DNA of 64,000 nucleotides from the NCBI GenBank assembly GCA_026394195.1, contig JAPKYS010000010.1, positions 62,001 through 126,000 of the forward strand. Direction: 5' to 3'. The position numbers and the translations under genes are program-made. The notes below the pieces were generated by a model. That model ran no database searches. It saw only the letters and a program-made list of their open reading frames with translations, and had not been told where the DNA came from. Source of the stretch: a bacterium. Its GTDB lineage: Bacteria > Electryoneota > B3-LCP. Of this stretch, positions 1 through 7,056 are shown one piece after another (the first letter of the stretch is position 1; the number at the start of each line of letters is the position of its first letter).

Positions 1-2
1 TT

Positions 3-92
3 CTCGGAGCTGTTCTCGGCTTGGTTGGTGCCGTGATCTCCATGGTTCTGGACCGTGTTCGCCGCCAACGCAGGCCGGTTCGGTTCACCTAG
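3..92 (+). CDS. C-terminal end of an unidentified membrane protein (partial)
   Basis: The window opens inside an open frame that runs 29 codons to a TAG at 90-92. The translated tail is a hydrophobic Gly/Val/Leu helix (LGAVLGLVGAVISMVLD) followed by a strongly basic end (RVRRQRRPVRFT). That pattern is typical of a last transmembrane segment with a positive cytoplasmic tail, as in chain-length determinant (Wzz-like) or transporter proteins, but too little is present to choose. The call rests on frame openness and composition only. Confidence 0.45.
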   Translation, partial: LGAVLGLVGAVISMVLDRVRRQRRPVRFT

Positions 93-320
93 AGTCACGA
101 GTTGAGTGAGGGCGTCAAATCTATCATGAAACCATCGTCGGCCAAGATAAGTTCAAGACGCCTAACAATCAAATGGAGCCGACGCGCCACAGGGTCTCTG
201 CGGGCATTTCGCTGCGGCGCCTGCGGCGTGCGGCTCATTTGAAACGATAGTCACCTTCCGACGCCAACCGGGTAGACAATGACAATCCTGCTCTACATTG
301 TCCAGGTCCTATTTCTTGGT

Positions 321-359
321 TGCGTTAGGTCTTGCGCCGTAGGCGTGTGACCTGACGCC
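321..359 (+). repeat. Dispersed hairpin repeat, family B copy 1
   Basis: A GCGT(T/C)AGGTC arm and a GACCTGACGC arm enclose a short GCGCCGTAGGCG-like centre. Related copies lie at 10321-10360, 11889-11928 (opposite orientation) and 57903-57943. All copies are intergenic. Confidence 0.7.
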
Positions 360-385
360 AGCAAAATCCTTTTTTCGGCCCGGTT

Positions 386-406
386 CCCCACAGCTCCGCT
401 GTGGGG
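386..406. repeat. CCCCACAGC/GCTGTGGGG hairpin, family A copy 1
   Basis: Perfect 9-base inverted repeat around a TCC loop. The same hairpin recurs inside the longer repeats at 465-540 and 2193-2273. Confidence 0.7.
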
Positions 407-464
407 AAGTTTATAATAGTAAAGCCCGCCCGCGCCGATGGTACTATCAGATAGTGATGGCCAG

Positions 465-540
465 GTGCCCCACAGCTCTGCTGTGGGTATATCAAAAAAA
501 GTAGGATAACCACGGCTTGCCAAGCAAGTCGGACCACCCG
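465..540 (+). repeat. Family A dispersed repeat, copy 2 (left of the B12-radical SAM gene)
   Basis: GTGCCCCACAG-TCT-CTGTGGG hairpin followed by a TATAT, an A-run, AGTAGG and a GACAAGCAAG-like stretch. It aligns over about 75 bases with 2193-2273, so two direct copies flank the gene at 727-2118. Confidence 0.75.
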
Positions 541-726
541 CCCACCCACTGGTGGATAGGTCATCGCCGGGGATTAATTGGAAGGGCAACTCGCAAAAGT
601 GAGTTGCCATTTTTTTATTTAATCTACCTCTCTCTATCGTGGTTTTTCCATGCTCTCCCCAAAAAGCTCTTGTTTTTCACCTATTTAATTCCTATCTTTC
701 ACTATTGCAAAAAAAGAAAACACACC

Positions 727-2118
727 ATGCGACTATATCTGATCAATCCATCAAACCCACTTGTCAGCAGCGTCAACGTCAAGGAGAGCCGCTGGAACCG
801 TTACCGCGTGTGGAAACCGCTTAACCTTATGGTGCTCGCGGGACTAACCCCACCGGAGTGGGAAGTCGAGATCGTGGACGAGAACCGCGGAGCTCCGAAC
901 TATCAAGCCATGCCTCGACCGGACCTGGTGGGAATTACCGCTTTCACCGCACAGGCAAACCGGGCTTATGAAATAGCCACTCACTTCCGGAATCTGGGTG
1001 TACCAGTCGTCATGGGCGGCATTCATGCAACCATGTGCGTGGACGAGGCTATGGCGCGCGTGGACACCGTCGTCACGGGGGAAGCCGAGGGTATTTGGTT
1101 CCAAGTCCTGGATGATGCTCGGCAGGGCAGCCTGAAGCGACGGTATGACGGAGGGCATGCCGATATAAATGAGCTCCCGTGTGCCCGACAAGATTTGCTG
1201 ACTACGGGATATGCCTTCGGAGCCATTCAGACCTCACGCGGCTGTCCATTGAACTGTAGCTTTTGCAGCGTAACGGCGTTCAACGGAACCAGCTACCGGC
1301 AACGCCCCGTGGCGGACGTCGTGCGGGAATTCCAGTCGGTGCCCGAAAAACTTATTCTGGTCGTGGATGACAATGTCATCGGCACACGCCCTGAACACAT
1401 CGCCCGCGCCAAGGATTTATTCCGTGCTATGGTGCAGGCCAATCTGCGCAAGACCTGGGTTGCTCAAGCCACCATTAACTTCGCCGATGACGAAGAACTC
1501 CTGACGTTGGCCGCGAAAGCCGGGTGTGCAGGGGTTTTCATCGGTTTTGAATCCCCCTCGCCGGAAGGACTTAAAGAGGTCGGCAAGAAATTCAATCTAT
1601 TGAAAAACAGGAACTTCCGCGCCTCCGTAAAACGCATCCAACGGCATAAGATAATGGTTGCGGGTTCCTTTATCATGGGCTTGGATATTGACGAGCCTGG
1701 CATCGGCAAACTTATCGCCGAGACAGCCACTCGATACGGCGTAGACACCATTAATGTGGGATTTCTGACTCCCTTACCCGGCACGCGCTTATGGGACCAG
1801 TTGAAATCGGAGAATCGCATCGCTATTGATGCGTACCCTGAAGACTGGATTTACTACACCCTGAATTTGCCGGTGGCTCGGTACAAGCATTTCTCCTTGG
1901 ACGGTATTTTCGCGGAGATGGAGTCTTGCAGCCGGAACTTCTATTCAATGCCGTGCATTCTCAGCAGGGTTTGGAGCAACGTATCGAAGCGCCGCCAGCC
2001 GCTAATCGGCTTGGTAGGCAATCTCTCATACAGGAGGAATTACCGTCTGGACTGCAAGAAATTCGCGGACTACAAGCATCTTTGGGGCAATAGGCACGAT
2101 TGCGTAAAGGCATCATGA
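727..2118 (+). CDS. B12-binding-domain radical SAM protein
   Basis: A 463-residue protein. Its N-terminal half (about residues 1-150) has the Rossmann-like layout of a cobalamin-binding domain (GITAFTAQANRAYEIA, VVMGGIHATM), but I see no classical DxHxxG. The radical SAM domain follows, with the [4Fe-4S] motif C173-x3-C177-x2-C180 (RGCPLNCSFC) and the later GFESPSPEGL stretch typical of the family. An open frame extends upstream to 517, but ATG 727 gives the normal N-terminus (MRLYLINPSNP) seen in this family, and the extension is repeat DNA. The gene stands alone between two direct copies of a hairpin repeat. It probably does methyl transfer or another radical reaction on an unknown substrate; members act in hopanoid, phosphonate, bacteriochlorophyll and antibiotic pathways. 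Confidence 0.85.
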   Translation: MRLYLINPSNPLVSSVNVKESRWNRYRVWKPLNLMVLAGLTPPEWEVEIVDENRGAPNYQAMPRPDLVGITAFTAQANRAYEIATHFRNLGVPVVMGGIHATMCVDEAMARVDTVVTGEAEGIWFQVLDDARQGSLKRRYDGGHADINELPCARQDLLTTGYAFGAIQTSRGCPLNCSFCSVTAFNGTSYRQRPVADVVREFQSVPEKLILVVDDNVIGTRPEHIARAKDLFRAMVQANLRKTWVAQATINFADDEELLTLAAKAGCAGVFIGFESPSPEGLKEVGKKFNLLKNRNFRASVKRIQRHKIMVAGSFIMGLDIDEPGIGKLIAETATRYGVDTINVGFLTPLPGTRLWDQLKSENRIAIDAYPEDWIYYTLNLPVARYKHFSLDGIFAEMESCSRNFYSMPCILSRVWSNVSKRRQPLIGLVGNLSYRRNYRLDCKKFADYKHLWGNRHDCVKAS

Positions 2119-2192
2119 AAGAAGATGGTGCTTGAGATAATCGATTGGGTATCCCAGTCAACCCGTTGACCAGGTATATAATAAAAAGCCGG

Positions 2193-2273
2193 GTGCCCCA
2201 CAGTTCTGCTGTGGGTATATAAAAAAAAGTAGGGAAATCTCGGGTTGACAAGCAAGCCGGTCTACACGCCCGT
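2193..2273 (+). repeat. Family A dispersed repeat, copy 3 (right of the B12-radical SAM gene)
   Basis: Starts GTGCCCCACAG-TTCTG-CTGTGGG and continues with TATATA, an A-run, AGTAGGG and GACAAGCAAGCCGGTC. It is the second direct copy of the unit at 465-540 and lies 75 bases after the radical SAM stop codon. Confidence 0.75.
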
Positions 2274-2376
2274 CGGGTATATGTAATATTCCTATCTTCT
2301 TTAGGAGCTTGCAGCGCAGTGATAATATTACAGGTTTCCACTAAAAAAAACTCATCAAACAGAAATGAGGAGTACA

Positions 2377-2793
2377 ATGGAAGCAAATTCAAATCAAGTT
2401 TCAAATTCGGGGACGCCGACAGGAAGAATTCGCTCCCCTCTTGCGCCTTTCGGTTTAGGATTGATCACTCTGGGTATCTACAATTTAGTATGGACGTACA
2501 AAATTCTGGAAGAAATGCGCAATCATGCACTGAAAGCTGAGATCACCTCCGGCGGGAAAGCGGTGGGGTTGCTCTTTGTGCCGCTTTTTAATTTTTTTTG
2601 GGCGATTTATCTATGGTTTCGCATCCCTACCTGTGTGAATACCATGAAAAGCGCCTGCAATACCGAATCCGATCGCATGAATTCTGCCATTGGATTGGTA
2701 ATGATTATCCCACTGATCGGGTATATCATCTGGTCCTCGATGATTCAAAGTTCTCTGAATAATCATTGGCGATCACACGGAAAAGTGATTTAA
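2377..2793 (+). CDS. DUF4234-family small membrane protein
   Basis: About 138 residues. The GLGLITLGIYNLVWTYKI segment is the hallmark of the DUF4234 family, in which hydrophobic helices carry a conserved YxxxW. Two or three more hydrophobic segments follow (LLFVPLFNFFWAIYLW, IGLVMIIPLIGYIIW). Function is unknown; the protein should sit in the inner membrane. An ATG exists four codons upstream at 2365, but the start at 2377 has a clear Shine-Dalgarno (GAGGAG, 4 bases before the ATG), part of which overlaps the upstream ATG. No operon partner is close. Confidence 0.75.
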   Translation: MEANSNQVSNSGTPTGRIRSPLAPFGLGLITLGIYNLVWTYKILEEMRNHALKAEITSGGKAVGLLFVPLFNFFWAIYLWFRIPTCVNTMKSACNTESDRMNSAIGLVMIIPLIGYIIWSSMIQSSLNNHWRSHGKVI

Positions 2794-2881
2794 GCTATTA
2801 AAAGTCTTGCTTCAACCTCCCAAGTATTTCTTCGGGGTAAGCTGGATTTTCCCAATGATCATTCGTGTCAACTGTCCCAAG

Positions 2882-2907
2882 AGCGGCATGGGCCCATCCA
2901 TGCCGCT
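2882..2907. terminator. Possible terminator hairpin after the DUF4234 gene
   Basis: Perfect 10-base stem AGCGGCATGG / CCATGCCGCT around GCCCAT. No T-tract follows on either strand, so it may be a repeat hairpin or a protein-assisted terminator rather than an intrinsic one. Confidence 0.35.
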
Positions 2908-2940
2908 TCTACATTCCAGATAAAATCCCGACGAAAACAC

Positions 2941-2969
2941 TTGACTTTTTACCGCGCTTATGATACATT
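2941..2969 (+). promoter_or_regulatory. Candidate primary-sigma promoter for the DUF4160 gene
   Basis: TTGACT at 2941-2946 and TACATT at 2964-2969 with a 17-base spacer, about 100 bases before the ATG at 3072. The same -35 hexamer and spacing occur before the operon at 26474 and before metV. Confidence 0.4.
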
Positions 2970-3071
2970 ACCAACTAACGTTAAATCACCGAAGGAATCT
3001 TTGATCCGATCCCTGATCTGGCTAATTCAGCCGGATTTCCTAAAAACAATCTTACATAGTGGGATTTCAAC

Positions 3072-3332
3072 ATGCCTGAAATATCCAGATTCTTTGGCAT
3101 AGTCATCCGCATGTGTTATGACCAACAGGAGCCACCCCACCTCCACGCGGAATTCAAAAGCAAAAAAGCGTTGCTCGACTTCGAGGGCAATGTCTTCCAG
3201 GGTGATCTTGAATCAGTGACGGCGCTCAAGTTGGTGCGTGAGTGGATTTCTCAGCATATCCCGGAACTGCAGGAAAACTGGGAGCTGACACGTGCGGCTA
3301 AGGCCGTCAAGAGCGTCCCGCCTCTCGATTGA
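3072..3332 (+). CDS. DUF4160 family protein
   Basis: 86 residues. The opening MPEISRFFGIVIRMCYDQ and the following PPHLHAEF match the conserved start of DUF4160 (usually MPxI..F.GI.I.My..dH.PPHfHa.Y). Members are often encoded next to a DUF2442 gene and have been suggested to be toxin-antitoxin-like, but no DUF2442 gene follows here. The later LVREWISQHIPELQENWELT is the family's usual C-terminal helix. The biochemical role is unknown. Confidence 0.8.
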   Translation: MPEISRFFGIVIRMCYDQQEPPHLHAEFKSKKALLDFEGNVFQGDLESVTALKLVREWISQHIPELQENWELTRAAKAVKSVPPLD

Positions 3333-3480
3333 AGTGGAACGAGGGAACTCCAGAGAACGCCTGACGACCTGCTCCCGCGACAGCGTCCAGTTGATTCCTT
3401 GTAGCTATTGTAACTTAGTGGTAACTTAATTAAACCAATTCTACATAGAATCAAATCCTGTAGTTAAATTTTCACCGACT

Positions 3481-4038
3481 ATGAAGTCCTTGACTCTATT
3501 CATTTTACTATCCCTTCTCTCGCCTGCATTGGCGCAAGACCTCGTACTCCTTCTGCAAGTTCCAACCGACACACTCGTTGTCAATGAATGGATGAAAGGC
3601 ACCATAACCATCACCAACCGCGGAGGTGAATCCGTAACGTTGGTGCAGCCCGGCGACGGCAGCGATATCGGCTGGAGAACTCCGGTGGTAGGCTGGTCTG
3701 TCATCCCGTTTGACCAACCCGAGCCGGAACACCCGAAAGACCCACCTCTTGATCGATACGGAATGTGCGGGGACATTAATCCGATCGAACTCACTGAAGT
3801 ATTTACCCTTAAACACCAGGAGAGTAAACAATTGGGCGGCTGGGTGCGTTACCCCAAGTTCCCGCAGCCCGGTAAGTTCCGGGTGGTGTTCTATTACCAG
3901 AACATCCCCGACCTGGAAGTGTCAGGGATTCCTTTGGGTAGGCATGATGCAGCAGCGCTGGAGTTAATTAAAAGAAGTACTACCTGCAAACTGATCAGCA
4001 ATGAGATGATCATCACGGTACTCCCAAATCAACAGTAG
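3481..4038 (+). CDS. Secreted protein of unknown function
   Basis: 185 residues with a clear signal peptide (MKSLTLFILLSLLSPALAQ, cleavage expected after ALA). The mature part looks like beta-rich immunoglobulin-like protein: strands such as LVVNEWMKGTITITNRGG and GKFRVVFYYQN recall 'intracellular proteinase inhibitor' (BsuPI) or CARDB-like folds, which often hold a conserved N-terminal TITNxG stretch. There are three cysteines in the predicted mature region and no sorting domain. It has no close operon partner. I do not recognise the family with certainty. Confidence 0.6.
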   Translation: MKSLTLFILLSLLSPALAQDLVLLLQVPTDTLVVNEWMKGTITITNRGGESVTLVQPGDGSDIGWRTPVVGWSVIPFDQPEPEHPKDPPLDRYGMCGDINPIELTEVFTLKHQESKQLGGWVRYPKFPQPGKFRVVFYYQNIPDLEVSGIPLGRHDAAALELIKRSTTCKLISNEMIITVLPNQQ

Positions 4039-4121
4039 ATTCTCATCCTACAACTTCTTGAATTCCCTGCCGATATAAGCTCATCCTTCACGTACTAATA
4101 AAAGAAGAAACGATTTCGAAC

Positions 4122-4613
4122 ATGACCGAACCCCAGATTCTCGCCGCCGTGCTGGATAGCTCACGGCAACTGACCCACTTTTATCTCGATGAGTTGAAGG
4201 ACGTCGATAAATCGAGGACTTTTAAGATCGGAGATTTCCAGACCAACAACGTGCACTGGATCGTCGCTCATCTCGCCTGGTCGGAAGACACCCTCATTCT
4301 ACGCGGTGTTGGCAACGATGGGATCGCTGTACCCTGGTTTGAGCTTTTTCGCCTTGGAGTGCCCAGTCCACCGCTCAACGAATACCCTCCCTTCAATGAG
4401 ACTTTCGACGTGCTCAAGCAGGTTCATCAGGCAACCATAAGTTTGCTGAATTCCCTGCCAACTGAAGCGCTGGACCAACCAAATAACTTCGGACGTAAGA
4501 TCATGGGGCAGGACAGCAAGCGCATCCTGATTCATCATTGCATCCGCCATGAAGGGGTCCATTGCGGACATTTAGGCTGGTTGGCGCGGCTGCATGGACT
4601 GAAGGTCATATAA
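4122..4613 (+). CDS. DinB-like (DinB_2/YfiT superfamily) protein
   Basis: 163 residues with the four-helix layout of the DinB/YfiT superfamily. The metal-ligand histidines are placed as expected: one in NNVHWIVAHLAW after helix 1, and a C-terminal HHCIRHEGVHCGHLGWL. Members are metal-dependent enzymes, often thiol (bacillithiol or mycothiol) S-transferases or hydrolases. The substrate cannot be read from sequence. It is a single gene with a loose AAGAAGAAACG upstream of the ATG. Confidence 0.7.
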   Translation: MTEPQILAAVLDSSRQLTHFYLDELKDVDKSRTFKIGDFQTNNVHWIVAHLAWSEDTLILRGVGNDGIAVPWFELFRLGVPSPPLNEYPPFNETFDVLKQVHQATISLLNSLPTEALDQPNNFGRKIMGQDSKRILIHHCIRHEGVHCGHLGWLARLHGLKVI

Positions 4614-4947
4614 TTTCGATTGTGAATTTGAATAATACTGGAGATCATCGCAGAAACCGGCTGCCCCTTTACTTATGCCTTCGTCAATCAGCGTGCGGAT
4701 GGGATTGGAGCTTGGGACGTATTTCAAGTATCCTGACTCAGCTACCTTTGCCATTGCAACCGTCTTGTGGGTTCTGACGCAAACAGCGACAACTGAATGA
4801 TGCTCATGCGTATTAGAAACGCGACGCCTTGGGATCGCCATGCTACGGAAATCTTCTTTATTTTAGGGATTGATTAACTTAGCTAACCTAAATTCAAGTT
4901 TCGGCAAAACCTGCCGATATTAAAGATGATTTGGAGGAGTAGAAAAA
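4614..4947. other. Non-coding stretch, nothing convincing
   Basis: About 330 bases. A reverse-strand open frame (4572-4841) overlaps the DinB-like gene and has neither a ribosome-binding site nor a recognised domain, so I leave it out. The last 30 bases form the leader of the next small gene. Confidence 0.5.
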
Positions 4948-5133
4948 ATGGCTTCGGAAGAGAAAGAAACGCCTCAGATTACGCCCATCACGCAAAAGGG
5001 ACAGGACTGGAAACCTAAGCAGGAACGCAAGCGTACCTTTGTGTCGGGAGATGGCGAACAACTGACTAGTGAACACGAGGAAGATCGGCAACCTGCGCCG
5101 CTTCCATTTGGCAAACTGGACATCCTGGCCTAA
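4948..5133 (+). CDS. Small hydrophilic protein of unknown function
   Basis: 61 residues, very rich in Glu, Lys, Gln and Pro, with no hydrophobic segment. I recognise no family. Reasons to call it: a strong Shine-Dalgarno (GGAGGAG, 7 bases before the ATG), a stop soon followed by a good intrinsic terminator at 5161-5184, and therefore its own compact transcription unit. The C-terminus (LPFGKLDILA) is the least charged part. It is probably cytoplasmic and intrinsically disordered. Confidence 0.55.
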   Translation: MASEEKETPQITPITQKGQDWKPKQERKRTFVSGDGEQLTSEHEEDRQPAPLPFGKLDILA

Positions 5134-5160
5134 CTGATAATATTCGGACCACTATCACAG

Positions 5161-5184
5161 ATAGCCCCACGTGGGCTATTTTTG
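5161..5184 (+). terminator. Intrinsic terminator
   Basis: ATAGCCC-CACGT-GGGCTAT forms a 7-base stem followed by TTTTTGTTTT. It closes the small gene ending at 5133. Confidence 0.8.
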
Positions 5185-5241
5185 TTTTCCCCCTCGGTTC
5201 GGTAGGCTCTTCAACCACTCCTTTCTTCATTCACTTTACCC

Positions 5242-5270
5242 TTGCAATCGAGTACCTTCCTCGTTATATT
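5242..5270 (+). promoter_or_regulatory. Candidate primary-sigma promoter for the TPR/CMD gene pair
   Basis: TTGCAA at 5242-5247 and TATATT at 5265-5270, 17-base spacer, 50 bases before the ATG at 5321. Confidence 0.45.
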
Positions 5271-5320
5271 TTGCAGATCCCGTTCCATCCAATGGTTGAT
5301 AATTTATCTGGAGAATCCTC

Positions 5321-6214
5321 ATGGCTCTGATGCGCTGCTGCTTGGTGTTGGTGATTGTTCTACGGCTCACTGTCCACGCGTGGTCACAGGATGTGGTTGA
5401 TTCAGCCGCGACGGCCGGCACCGATACCACCATAATCGTGGACGAACGACTTGTTCAAGCCGCCATCCATTTCGATGATGGCAACAAGTTCTTTCAGCAA
5501 GAGAATTGGTCTGCCGCCGTTGATCAATATCGTAAATCGCTTAGTTTCAACGACCAGAATCCTAAAATTCACTACAACCTGGGTGTGGCGTTGTTGAACT
5601 CAGGCGATTACAGCGGAGCGTTGTTATCGCTGGATAACGCGCTGAATCTGAAGCCAGAATATGCTGAAGCTCTCGCTATGAAAGGCAATGCGCTGTATAG
5701 ATCGGGCAGATCGGATGAAGCGCTGCAAATGTTCGAGAATGCGCTGACTGCGGATCCCACCTGCGCCAAAGCCTATCTGGGCCTGGGGTCGGTTTACCTT
5801 GAGACCAACCGAAATGAGCAGGCGGCTGAAGCCTTGCGGCGATCCATCAAACTCGATTCCAAATGTCAGCCTGCTTTCACCTCACTTGCCGAGACTTTGA
5901 TCAACCTGAACCAGTTCGAAAGTGCCATTGATGCCGCGGATGAAGCCATCGCCCTTTCGAGCAAGGAATGGAATCCCTATTACTTGAAGGCGCTTGCGGC
6001 CAATAAAATCAACCGACCGAAGGATGCTCTGGAAGCAGCCAAGCTCTGTCTGAAGTACAAAGCGAATTATGTGCCCGCTTTCTTCGAGATGGGTATTGCC
6101 TATGAAACGTTGGGGCAGAAGAACAAAGCAGTTGACCACTTCAAGAAGTGTCTCGCCGATAAAATCTGGCGCCCCGGAGCAGAATTTCACCTCAAATTAC
6201 TGAAGAAGAAGTGA
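5321..6214 (+). CDS. Exported tetratricopeptide-repeat protein
   Basis: 297 residues. The N-terminus (MALMRCCLVLVIVLRLTVHAWS) reads as a signal peptide. From about residue 47 there are roughly seven tandem 34-residue TPR units with the usual W/Y, G, Y and A/P positions (for example YRKSLSFNDQNPKIHYNLGV and KAYLGLGSVYLETNRNEQAA). TPR arrays are protein-interaction scaffolds; here it should act in the periplasm. A GGAG lies before the ATG. The last codon overlaps the next gene (GTGA), so the two are translationally coupled. Confidence 0.8.
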   Translation: MALMRCCLVLVIVLRLTVHAWSQDVVDSAATAGTDTTIIVDERLVQAAIHFDDGNKFFQQENWSAAVDQYRKSLSFNDQNPKIHYNLGVALLNSGDYSGALLSLDNALNLKPEYAEALAMKGNALYRSGRSDEALQMFENALTADPTCAKAYLGLGSVYLETNRNEQAAEALRRSIKLDSKCQPAFTSLAETLINLNQFESAIDAADEAIALSSKEWNPYYLKALAANKINRPKDALEAAKLCLKYKANYVPAFFEMGIAYETLGQKNKAVDHFKKCLADKIWRPGAEFHLKLLKKK

Positions 6215-6834
6215 GTCCTGAACTCGCCCCCCGCTATCGGCATGCAGCCCTGGTTTCAGCGTCTCTGGTCAACAGATCGGACCATCGCCTCGCGGAAGAC
6301 TTTCAGAACGCTCTCAGGGAAGCATTCTCAGTATCTGAGCTGGTCGAGTTGATTCTCCAGAGCCTGCTCTTCGATGGCTACCCCTGCGCCCTCGAAGGCT
6401 TGATATTACTGAAAAACCTCCTGCCTGATCAAATCCCCGTAGATGAAATAATTGAAGCCTATTCTCGGGAAAATGTTGATGCCTGGAAAGAGCGCGGCGA
6501 AGCGCTCTGCCGGAGAATCTACGGCAAGAATTACGATCGGCTACTGGAGAATGTGGAATCCTTATCTCCTTCGTTGCGCGAATGGATGCTGCGGGAAGGG
6601 TACGGTCGTATCCTGGCGCGTCCAGCCTTAAACATAGCCGTCCGTGAGCTGGGGATCATCGCCATCCTAACCGTAAAAGGACTCTCTCGTCAGTTGCACT
6701 CCCACTTGTTCGGCGCCCTGCACGTCGGCGTGAGCTCTGCTGAACTCGAAAAAGCCATTCAGATCTGCGCTCCCTACACCTCCCCTGATCGCATCCAATC
6801 ATCACTCGAAATCTGCAAGAAGCTCAGCCGATAA
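6211..6834 (+). CDS. Carboxymuconolactone-decarboxylase-like protein
   Basis: 207 residues starting at a GTG that overlaps the stop of the TPR gene. The C-terminal half has the CMD fold pattern RELGIIAILTVKG...QLHSHLFGALHVGVSSAEL, with the conserved H-x-x-G-A and the helix after it. It resembles the PcaC-type branch: the CxxC redox pair of the AhpD branch is absent, so peroxidase activity is unlikely. The first half looks like a degenerate duplicate of the same helices. Coupling to a TPR protein suggests a joint role that I cannot define. No aromatic-degradation genes are nearby. Confidence 0.65.
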   Translation: MSPELAPRYRHAALVSASLVNRSDHRLAEDFQNALREAFSVSELVELILQSLLFDGYPCALEGLILLKNLLPDQIPVDEIIEAYSRENVDAWKERGEALCRRIYGKNYDRLLENVESLSPSLREWMLREGYGRILARPALNIAVRELGIIAILTVKGLSRQLHSHLFGALHVGVSSAELEKAIQICAPYTSPDRIQSSLEICKKLSR

Positions 6835-6874
6835 CTGCCATTATACAGTCATTATGTCAGTAATATGGCAGTTA
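6832..6874. promoter_or_regulatory. 10-base inverted repeat overlapping the CMD-like stop codon
   Basis: TAACTGCCAT at 6832-6841 and ATGGCAGTTA at 6865-6874 are perfect complements around a 23-base loop. There is no T-tract, so it could be an operator in the dnaK upstream region or a processing hairpin. It does not match the CIRCE heat-shock operator. Confidence 0.4.
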
Positions 6875-6987
6875 CTGCTCCGCAAACCTAAGTTCCTACT
6901 TTATTCCCTGATATTCATTCGGATCCAAGTCATTGTAATTATACATGATACATTAGATATTTTGTCCGAAGTGAAAAATCGAATATC

Positions 6988-7003
6988 CGGCACGGGCTTT
7001 GCT
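6988..7003 (+). promoter_or_regulatory. Candidate sigma-54 promoter upstream of dnaK
   Basis: CGGCAC-GGGCT-TTGCT matches the -24/-12 consensus TGGCAC-N5-TTGCW except for the first base. It ends 54 bases before the dnaK ATG. Sigma-54 control of dnaK would be unusual. The three other candidates in the window make it worth listing. Confidence 0.4.
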
Positions 7004-7056
7004 TTATCCCTATCGAAATCAATCCAATTAATTTACTGTCAGGAGGTTTGCATACG

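Larger units (their letters stand above)
93..726. other. Intergenic region with hairpin repeats, no gene seen
   Basis: About 630 bases without a convincing gene. They contain an imperfect inverted repeat at 171-240 (arms AAATGGAGCCG and CGGCTCATTT), a GACCTGACGC-type hairpin at 321-359, a CCCCACAGC/GCTGTGGGG hairpin at 386-406 and a longer member of the same family at 465-540. The open frames here are low-complexity translations of these repeats. Confidence 0.7.
2794..3071. other. Intergenic stretch with a hairpin and a possible promoter
   Basis: Apart from the inverted repeat at 2882-2907 and a TTGACT/TACATT pair at 2941-2969 I see nothing that codes. Confidence 0.5.

Noticed and set aside
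517..726. N-terminal extension of the B12-radical SAM frame
   Set aside because: The extra 70 codons read through dispersed-repeat DNA and show no family similarity; ATG 727 fits.
4572..4841. Reverse 89-codon open frame
   Set aside because: It starts without a ribosome-binding site, overlaps the DinB-like gene antisense and matches no family I can name.
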